Below are positions 1-4,269 of a DNA stretch of 6,577 bases, piece by piece. The DNA is from Phycisphaerae bacterium SM23_33 (GTDB lineage Bacteria; Planctomycetota; Phycisphaerae; SM23-33): NCBI GenBank assembly GCA_001303665.1, contig LJUF01000199.1:1-6577 (forward strand). The letters run 5' to 3'. Under the pieces are notes generated by a model. The model saw only the letters and a program-made list of their open reading frames with translations. It had not been told where the DNA came from and made no database searches. The position numbers were made by a program, and so were the translations under genes. Each line of letters opens with the position of its first letter. Position 1 is the first letter of the stretch.

Positions 1-208
1 TGAACAGGGCCTCGACGGTGAACACGTCGATCTCGCGGTCCTTCACCCCCAGCGGCCGCCCGCGGTGGGCGTACATGGCCAGGCCCTTGGCCGCGTGCAC
101 CAGCAGGTCCTGAAGGGCCGCCGTGTCGGCGTCCTTGCCGCAGACCCCGGCGACCGTGCAGCCGGTGCCCTTGGCCGTCTGTTCGCATTGATAGCAGAAC
201 ATGCTCAT
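1..208 (-). CDS. hcp: Hybrid-cluster protein (hydroxylamine reductase), class III, N-terminal part only
   Basis: This is the first 69 codons of a gene that runs off the left edge. The protein begins MSMFCYQCEQTAKGTGC and continues with a VCGK motif. Cysteines at residues 5, 8, 17 and 23 give the C-x2-C-x8-C-x5-C spacing of the N-terminal [4Fe-4S] site in anaerobe-type (class III) Hcp, unlike the wider spacing of the E. coli type. The family is cytosolic; Hcp proteins reduce hydroxylamine in vitro and are implicated in NO detoxification or protein S-nitrosylation. The hybrid-cluster ligands lie outside the window, so catalytic competence cannot be judged. The ATG at 208 is preferred because an AAGGAG ribosome site (216-221) sits 7 bases upstream; an ATG two codons later is the alternative. 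It is the last visible gene of the Rrf2 / Fe-S protein / hcp run, 75 bases after the Fe-S protein gene. Identification is firm despite truncation. Confidence 0.93.
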   Translation of the reverse strand, partial: MSMFCYQCEQTAKGTGCTVAGVCGKDADTAALQDLLVHAAKGLAMYAHRGRPLGVKDREIDVFTVEALF

Positions 209-283
209 GGAGCGGCTCCTTGCGATGAAGATTCATGTCCGCCGGCAGTAAGCCGACTGTCCGAAACGCGGCTGATCCGCCCG

Positions 284-1042
284 TCAGGCGGAGGCGCGAC
301 GGCCCGGCTCGGCCGGCGCGGCCTCCGGGCATTCCTCTTCGACCGTGCCGCGGACGCCGACGGTCACGTCGCGAACCTCCAGGTCGGTCCGCCCGGCCTT
401 GGCCAGGGCCGCCTCAACTATAGACACGATGCCGCCGCAACACGGCACCTCCATGTGCGCCACCGTCACCGAGCGGACGGCGTTGAGGGCAAAGACCGCC
501 GCGAGCTTCTCGACCTGGGCCTGCGCGTCGTCCAGCTTGGGGCAGCCGACCAGCACGGCCCGGCCCCGCAGCAGCCGCTGGTGGAAGTCCCCCAGGGCAA
601 AGGGGACGCAGTCGGCGCAGACCAGCAGGTCGGCGTGCTGAAGGTACGGTGCCGTGGGCGGAACCAGCCTCAACTGCACCGGCCAGTGGGCAAGCTCCGG
701 CCTCGGCTGCCCGCCGGCCTCGCCCGGTGGGTCACGCGGACGTTCCAGTCGGCGGGCGGCGGAGCCCGGGCAGCCGCCGGCCGGCCGGGGCGGCGCCTCC
801 GCGGGCTGCTGAAGGTGCTCATGGACCGCGGCGGGGTCGAAGGCCTCGGCCTGGCGCTGCTCGATGGTGATCGCGCCCCGCGGGCACTCGCCCAGGCACG
901 CGCCCAGCCCGTCGCAGTAAGACTCCTTCACCAGCCGGGCCTTGCCCTCAACGATCTGCAAGGCCCCCTCCGGGCAGGCGGAAACACACTGCCCGCAGCC
1001 GTCGCATTTCTCCGGGTCGATCCTGATGATGTCGCGGAGCAC
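284..1042 (-). CDS. Two-cluster ferredoxin-like 4Fe-4S protein next to hcp
   Basis: A 252-residue iron-sulfur protein, probably a cytosolic electron carrier or partner for the neighbouring Hcp. The N-terminal 60 residues form a bacterial ferredoxin domain. The first motif is complete (C13-x2-C16-x2-C19-x3-C23-P). The second has C43, C49 and C53-P, with Leu46 where the second cysteine would normally fall, so it may bind a [3Fe-4S] or atypical cluster. Residues about 70-115 are a Pro/Gly/Arg-rich linker containing C91. The C-terminal domain (about 116-235) has further cysteines C142, C145, C167 and the pair C201-C202 in a PCCGG motif, suggesting another metal or redox site. From memory, proteins of this layout often sit beside hcp in anaerobes; the function is not established. 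The start is GTG at 1042, with an AAAGG-type ribosome site inside the end of the Rrf2 gene. Only 4 bases separate them, so co-translation is likely. Confidence 0.85.
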   Translation of the reverse strand: MLRDIIRIDPEKCDGCGQCVSACPEGALQIVEGKARLVKESYCDGLGACLGECPRGAITIEQRQAEAFDPAAVHEHLQQPAEAPPRPAGGCPGSAARRLERPRDPPGEAGGQPRPELAHWPVQLRLVPPTAPYLQHADLLVCADCVPFALGDFHQRLLRGRAVLVGCPKLDDAQAQVEKLAAVFALNAVRSVTVAHMEVPCCGGIVSIVEAALAKAGRTDLEVRDVTVGVRGTVEEECPEAAPAEPGRRASA

Positions 1043-1046
1043 GGCA

Positions 1047-1466
1047 CTACCGCCTTTCCAACACCCCGGCCAGCCTGCTCAGCCGGGTGCTCTCCAGTTG
1101 GCGGCGGACCTGCCCGTTCACGGACTTCAGCAGCCCGCCCAGGATGCACCTGGGGCCTCGACAGATGGGCTTGGCCAGCAGACAGCGGCTGTCTGGCATC
1201 GGCCCTTCGATGGCCTCGTACACGTCCATCAGGGCGATCCGCTCCGCCGGCCGGGCCAGGGCAAAGCCGCCCCGGGGCCCGCGAACCGAGCCGACCAGCC
1301 CCGCCTTGGCCAGACGCTGCATCACCTTGGCCAGGTGGGCCTGCGAGGCCCCCAGGATGCGGGCGATGCGGCCGGCCGACAGCCGCCGCTCCGGCCGGGC
1401 CGCCAGCAGCGCCATGGTATGCATGGCCAGCGAGGAGGCCTCCGAGATTCGCAACATATTCGCCAT
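1047..1466 (-). CDS. Rrf2-family transcriptional regulator, probable Fe-S sensor
   Basis: A 139-residue winged-helix repressor of the Rrf2 family (IscR/NsrR/RsrR relatives). The N-terminus (MLRISEASSLAMHTM) and the helix-turn-helix (about residues 29-55), followed by the wing GPRGGFAL (63-70), are typical. The sensory segment carries C95, C102 and C107, the right number and place for an Fe-S cluster. The spacing C-x6-C-x4-C differs from the C-x5-C-x5-C of E. coli IscR. As first gene of a run with an Fe-S protein and hcp, it most likely senses NO or redox/Fe-S status and controls its own operon. A TATAAT box ends 15 bases before the ATG and no Shine-Dalgarno site is visible, so the message may have a very short leader; a second ATG lies three codons in. 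Family assignment is firm. The exact signal is inferred, so no symbol such as nsrR is given. Confidence 0.92.
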   Translation of the reverse strand: MANMLRISEASSLAMHTMALLAARPERRLSAGRIARILGASQAHLAKVMQRLAKAGLVGSVRGPRGGFALARPAERIALMDVYEAIEGPMPDSRCLLAKPICRGPRCILGGLLKSVNGQVRRQLESTRLSRLAGVLERR

Positions 1467-1472
1467 GGCGTT

Positions 1473-1488
1473 CTATCAGGTATTATAG
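1473..1488. promoter_or_regulatory. Possible Rrf2 operator overlapping the -10 box
   Basis: CTATCAGGTATTATAG has inverted ends (CTAT...ATAG) and overlaps the TATAAT box and start-point region of the Rrf2 promoter. Rrf2 regulators commonly repress from imperfect AT-containing palindromes in this position, so autoregulation is plausible. Only four bases per arm are symmetric, which makes this a weak call. Confidence 0.25.
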
Positions 1489-1510
1489 TACCCAATTACC
1501 CGAAAGGCTT
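1482..1510 (-). promoter_or_regulatory. Candidate promoter of the Rrf2 / Fe-S / hcp operon
   Basis: On the minus strand a perfect TATAAT lies at 1482-1487, 15 bases before the Rrf2 ATG. A 17-base spacer would put the -35 at 1505-1510 (AAGCCT), a poor match to TTGACA. An A-rich tract on this strand (complement of 1522-1533) sits where an UP element would be and could compensate. Transcription would start near 1475, giving a leader of about 9 bases. The weak -35 would fit a promoter under regulator control. The -10 is clear; the rest is inference. Confidence 0.6.
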
Positions 1511-1791
1511 CCGCGCGCCGATTTTTTTTCTTTCTTGACGGCTGCCGGGACCTCCCGCCGGCGGCAAGACAGCCGGACCCGCCGACTGCTGCTGCGTCCC
1601 CTCTGGCTTGCGGCTGGCACGCCCTGCCGCCGAGCGGTGTCCAGACGTGGGCAACACGGCGTGCAGGCGGCCGGCGCCACCCGTCAGCCCAGGAGTAACA
1701 GGCCACCAGCGGCCGACGTCCATCGGCGCACGTTCAGGCCTCACCCGCCGCACGCACGCCGTGCTAAGACCAGCGGATGAACCCGGGTGGG
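1489..1791. other. Intergenic region between ferritin and Rrf2 genes
   Basis: About 300 bases without a convincing gene. The only distinct element is a T-rich tract (T8 at 1522-1529), which reads as an A-tract upstream of the Rrf2 promoter on the minus strand. Open frames here have arginine- and proline-rich compositions typical of GC-rich non-coding DNA. No clear intrinsic terminator follows the ferritin gene: short GC inverted repeats occur near 1750-1765 but have no T run on the minus strand. Confidence 0.6.
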
Positions 1792-2292
1792 TCAGTCTCC
1801 CCCCGCCTCGCGCTGGCCCAGCTCGTGGTCCAGCATGAACAGCGGACCGGCCTGGTCGCCGACGAGCTTGAGCTTCTGCACCAGCACGTCGGCCGAGGCC
1901 TCCTCCTCCACCTGCTCGGTCACGAACCACTGGAGGAAGGCGCCGGCGGCGCGGTCGCCCTCGGCCTCGGCCAGCTTGACCAGGCCGTGGATCAGGCCGG
2001 TGACCTTCTGCTCGTGCTTGTACACCTCCTCGAAGACGTTCAGGGGCGAGGACCATTCCGCCGGCGGGGCCTGAATGGCCGCCAGAGTCACCCGCCCGCG
2101 GCGGTCGTTGACGTGGCCGTAGAACTTCATCGCGTGCTTCATCTCCTCGGAGGCCTGCACGCGCATCCAGGCCGCGAAGCCGGGAAGGTTGATCGACTCC
2201 AGGTACGCCGACATGGACAGGTACAGGTAGGCCGAATACATCTCCGCGTTGAGCTGCCCGTTCAGGGCATCCTGCATTTTCTTGCTGAGCAT
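1792..2292 (-). CDS. ftnA: Bacterial non-haem ferritin
   Basis: A 166-residue ferritin that oxidises Fe(II) and stores it as a mineral core in a 24-subunit cytosolic shell. All residues of the dinuclear ferroxidase centre of E. coli FtnA are present at the same numbers: E17, E50, H53, E94, Q127 and E130, with E126 and E129 available for the third iron site. The first helix (MLSKKMQDALNGQLNAEMYS) and the segment EEMKHAMKFY are diagnostic, and no haem-binding methionine of the bacterioferritin type is obvious. The ATG at 2292 is preferred because an AAGGA ribosome site (2301-2305) lies 8 bases upstream. An ATG at 2301 overlaps the upstream stop as ATGA but lacks its own site. The gene directly follows desulfoferrodoxin, so the two are probably one transcript coupling superoxide reduction to iron sequestration. 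Confidence 0.96.
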   Translation of the reverse strand: MLSKKMQDALNGQLNAEMYSAYLYLSMSAYLESINLPGFAAWMRVQASEEMKHAMKFYGHVNDRRGRVTLAAIQAPPAEWSSPLNVFEEVYKHEQKVTGLIHGLVKLAEAEGDRAAGAFLQWFVTEQVEEEASADVLVQKLKLVGDQAGPLFMLDHELGQREAGGD

Positions 2293-2297
2293 CCCGG

Positions 2298-2672
2298 TCA
2301 TCCTTTCCACATGCCGTGAATGTTGCACATCTCCCGGGCGGTGACGCCCTCGGCGTCAAGGTGGAAGACCGCCTCGGGGGCCTGCCCCGGCTTGAGGAAC
2401 TGGCGGTAGGCCTTGCCGTCGGCCAGCAGCTCGACCCATTGGATGTAATGCTTCTCCAGCATGGGATGGGGCACGTCGCCGACCTTCACCCGGAACCCGC
2501 CCTCGATCTTCTCGACGACCGGGACGTGCTTTTCCCTGCCTTCCTCGGCCGTCTTCACGTCCAGGCACAGCATCGGCTGGCCGCAGCAGGCCAGGTGCCC
2601 TTGCCCGCCGTCGAGGATCTCCGCCACGATTCCGCAACCCTGGCACTTGTACACCTGCAATTGCTCGATCAT
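2298..2672 (-). CDS. dfx: Desulfoferrodoxin (2Fe superoxide reductase)
   Basis: A 124-residue superoxide reductase that converts superoxide to hydrogen peroxide without making oxygen, a hallmark of anaerobes. The N-terminal desulforedoxin domain has the rubredoxin-like Fe(Cys)4 set C10-x2-C13 and C29-C30. The catalytic domain has the E47-K48-H49 signature and a full set of site-II ligands: H49, H69, H75, C116 and H119 (motif MCNIHGMW). Numbering matches the Desulfovibrio protein within one residue. The ATG at 2672 is chosen because AAAGGAG (2681-2687) lies 8 bases upstream; a TTG six codons earlier lies within that site and is rejected. It is first of the dfx-ferritin pair. Electrons would come from a rubredoxin or similar donor not seen in this window. 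The promoter is not clear: a TAGAAT box on the minus strand at 2842-2847 is the best candidate, but it lacks a good -35. Confidence 0.97.
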   Translation of the reverse strand: MIEQLQVYKCQGCGIVAEILDGGQGHLACCGQPMLCLDVKTAEEGREKHVPVVEKIEGGFRVKVGDVPHPMLEKHYIQWVELLADGKAYRQFLKPGQAPEAVFHLDAEGVTAREMCNIHGMWKG

Positions 2673-2698
2673 GCTGACCGCTCCTTTCAATCCTGGAC

Positions 2699-2713
2699 GG
2701 GCCCGCCGGGCCC
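2699..2713. repeat. GC inverted repeat in the dfx leader
   Basis: GGGCCCG, one base, CGGGCCC. As RNA on the minus strand it would form a short strong hairpin about 12 bases upstream of the dfx ribosome site, which could influence translation or message stability. This is an observation of symmetry only. Confidence 0.4.
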
Positions 2714-2970
2714 GCCGCTTGGCCTGGGTTCGGCCTTCGCCGCGGCACGGAAGGCACGGCTGCTGAGGGATGTCCCGTTCTGTCCCATGGGCCCCAACCG
2801 GATTCGCCCACTCTCACCCGGCCTGCGGCAAGTGCCGTTGCATTCTATGCCAGATGGGGAGGGGGTTTGCCGGTGCTGCCCTATTTTTCCTTGAACCGTG
2901 ACTTCCCGGGGCGGACCGCCGGGCCGGGGTCTGACTGAAAAAAGTGGCACCACCACCCCGCCCCGATGTA

Positions 2971-2988
2971 TCCCGATGTACATCGGGA
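2971..2988. repeat. 18-bp perfect palindrome, copy 1
   Basis: TCCCGATGTACATCGGGA reads the same on both strands. It is embedded in a larger hairpin: CCCCGA at 2961-2966 pairs with TCGGGG at 2991-2996 outside a small internal loop. A direct half-copy (CCCGATGTA) lies immediately to its left at 2962-2970. It could be a dimeric protein site, a highly iterated genomic palindrome, or an end of a small non-autonomous element. Confidence 0.85.
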
Positions 2989-3025
2989 GGTCGGGGCTGT
3001 CGGCGGAACGTCCTTGGGTCGCCAC

Positions 3026-3113
3026 ACAGAGACCCAGAGAAACAGAGAACAGCGACCCGGAAGGAAAACAGTCCAGTAGGGGTTGTGGTTGTTGAGGTTC
3101 TCTGAGCCTCTGT
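3026..3113. repeat. Imperfect inverted repeat between the palindromes
   Basis: The arm at 3026-3043 (ACAGAGACCCAGAGAAAC) matches the reverse complement of 3096-3113 (GGTTCTCTGAGCCTCTGT) at 15 of 18 positions, leaving a 52-base middle. The right arm abuts and shares one base with palindrome copy 2. The nested symmetry with the flanking palindromes suggests a composite structured element rather than chance. Confidence 0.55.
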
Positions 3114-3130
3114 CCCGATGTACATCGGGA
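3113..3130. repeat. 18-bp perfect palindrome, copy 2
   Basis: A second exact copy of TCCCGATGTACATCGGGA, 142 bases to the right of copy 1. It lacks the extra outer CCCCGA/TCGGGG pairing seen around copy 1. Two identical 18-mers this close cannot reasonably be chance; what they do is unknown. Confidence 0.85.
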
Positions 3131-3172
3131 TGTCGCATCCCCAAAGCCCGGGAACCGCCAACAGGCCGCGAA

Positions 3173-3198
3173 GGCTGCCACAATCCGCTGTTGCAGCC
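3173..3198. repeat. Stem-loop upstream of the dapF promoter
   Basis: GGCTGCCACA pairs with TGTTGCAGCC (nine of ten positions) around a six-base loop. No T run follows on either strand, so it is not a standard intrinsic terminator. It lies between the palindromes and the rightward promoter. Confidence 0.4.
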
Positions 3199-3224
3199 GC
3201 GGGCCGGGCCGGCCAGGGCATTCC

Positions 3225-3253
3225 GTGACAGCATGGGGTCGGGCTCATATAAT
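3225..3253 (+). promoter_or_regulatory. Strong sigma70-type promoter of the dapF operon
   Basis: GTGACA at 3225-3230 (five of six to TTGACA), a 17-base spacer, then a perfect TATAAT at 3248-3253. Transcription would start near 3260, giving a leader of about 75 bases before the dapF ATG. A 10-bp palindrome, GCCTTAAGGC (3265-3274), lies just downstream of the predicted start and could be an operator. Boxes are seen directly; the operator role is a guess. Confidence 0.75.
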
Positions 3254-3334
3254 GGGCTTGCAGGGCCTTAAGGCTGTTAAGTCAAAACGAGAGGGCGCAT
3301 CGGCGGATCAGGCGTGTAACGGGTTTGGGTGCCC

Positions 3335-4261
3335 ATGACGGAGCCGATTCAATTCGTGAAGCTGTCGGGCAGCGGCAACGATTTCATCTGCATTGACAAC
3401 CGCACCGGCGGGTTCGACCGGCTGCTGCCGGAGGGCGGGGCGGGGCGCTTCGCCGCCGTGCTCTGCCGCCGCGGGCTGGGGATCGGGGCCGACGGGCTGA
3501 TCTTCGCCGTCCAGCCGGAGATCGAAGGCGTCTCCGACATCGCAGCGCGGTTCTTCGAGCCCGACGGCTCGGAGGCCAGGCTGTGCGGCAACGGCACGGC
3601 GTGCTTCCTGTATTGGGTCACCTGCAACGGCTGGGTGCCGGACGGCGAGGTGAGGATCCTCACCCCCGCCGGGGTGGTGCGGGGGCGCAACGGCAAGGGC
3701 CAGTACGTCCGGGTCTGCATCCCCGACCCCCAGGAGATGAAGACCGACCTCGAAGTGACGGTCGCCGGCCGGGCTTTGAAGTGCGATTTCGTCGTCACCG
3801 GCGTCCCGCACGTCATCACCTACGTGGACGACGTGGACCGGGTGGACGTCGGCCACCTGGGGCCGGCCTTGCGGCACCATCCGCGCTTTCAGCCCGCCGG
3901 GGCCAACGCCAACTTCGTCCAGGTGCTGGGCGAGGGGCACATCGCCCTGCGGACGTTCGAGTTCGGCGTGGAGGCGGAGACCCTGGCCTGCGGCACGGGC
4001 TCGGCGGCCGCGGCCATCCTGACGGCGCTGCGGTTCAAGTGGCCGGAAAAGTATACCTCCGGACAGGAGGTGGTCCGCATCCGCACCCGTGGCGGCCATA
4101 CCCTCCAGGTGGAGTTCACGGTCAACGAGCACGGGGGAATCGTGGACGTGTGCCTGCACACGGTCGTTCACCAGGTGTATTCCGGGGCCGTGAGCGAGGA
4201 CCTGGCGGCCAGGGCACTCGGCCGGGATGCCCCGGCGGCCGGCGTCTCCGCCTCGCCCTGA
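3335..4261 (+). CDS. dapF: Diaminopimelate epimerase family protein
   Basis: A 308-residue PLP-independent epimerase. DapF converts LL- to meso-diaminopimelate for lysine and peptidoglycan synthesis, in the cytosol, with two cysteines as acid and base. Both are present: C84 in LCGNGTAC and C219 in ETLACGTGSA. Other family marks are GSGNDF (12-17), GIGADGL and ANANFVQ. It is longer than E. coli DapF (274), partly from a C-terminal tail. Two oddities: the usual GNGAR-C is GNGTA-C, and the substrate-binding arginine after E209 (normally E-R-G) is F210 here, so substrate range may differ. An in-frame TAA at 3317 limits the start to GTG 3329 or ATG 3335. ATG is preferred, though neither has a good ribosome site. 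First gene of an operon; the next gene starts 8 bases after its stop. Confidence 0.9.
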   Translation: MTEPIQFVKLSGSGNDFICIDNRTGGFDRLLPEGGAGRFAAVLCRRGLGIGADGLIFAVQPEIEGVSDIAARFFEPDGSEARLCGNGTACFLYWVTCNGWVPDGEVRILTPAGVVRGRNGKGQYVRVCIPDPQEMKTDLEVTVAGRALKCDFVVTGVPHVITYVDDVDRVDVGHLGPALRHHPRFQPAGANANFVQVLGEGHIALRTFEFGVEAETLACGTGSAAAAILTALRFKWPEKYTSGQEVVRIRTRGGHTLQVEFTVNEHGGIVDVCLHTVVHQVYSGAVSEDLAARALGRDAPAAGVSASP

Positions 4262-4269
4262 GGTCCCGG

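Larger units (their letters stand above)
2673..3334. other. Divergent intergenic region between dfx and dapF
   Basis: About 660 bases with no convincing gene. The open frames that cross it exist on both strands and in several frames, and their translations differ wildly. It holds, from left to right: the dfx ribosome site; a GC-rich inverted repeat (GGGCCCG-C-CGGGCCC, 2699-2713) in the dfx leader; a possible dfx -10 box at 2842-2847; two identical 18-bp palindromes with an inverted repeat between them (2961-3130); a stem-loop at 3173-3198; and the dapF promoter at 3225-3253. Such a length is unusual in an otherwise compact window, so the stretch may be a regulatory or mobile-derived insertion. 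Confidence 0.6.

Noticed and set aside
1521..1534. T-rich tract as an intrinsic terminator
   Set aside because: It is on the plus strand, but the flanking genes are transcribed from the minus strand and no stem-loop precedes it. It fits better as an A-tract upstream of the Rrf2 promoter.
65..1780. A 571-codon open frame on the plus strand
   Set aside because: It runs opposite to hcp, the Fe-S protein and Rrf2, each with clear motifs. Its own translation is Arg/Pro/Gly-rich with no recognisable domain, as expected for antisense frames in GC-rich DNA.
2935..2955. Run of six T on the minus strand after a short GTGG/CCAC stem
   Set aside because: The stem is only four base pairs and no minus-strand gene lies upstream within the window for it to terminate.
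2961..3130. CRISPR-like array
   Set aside because: Only two full copies, one perfectly palindromic 18-mer, no regular spacers and no cas genes nearby.
2687..3248. Minus-strand open frames crossing the palindromes
   Set aside because: Overlapping frames give unrelated translations, each repeating the palindrome-derived residues. No ribosome site or family motif is seen.
3583..4269. Upstream extension of the 560-residue gene through dapF
   Set aside because: The extra 229 codons overlap dapF out of frame and read as Arg/Gly-rich filler. The ATG at 4270 has a ribosome site and is followed by sequence of normal composition.
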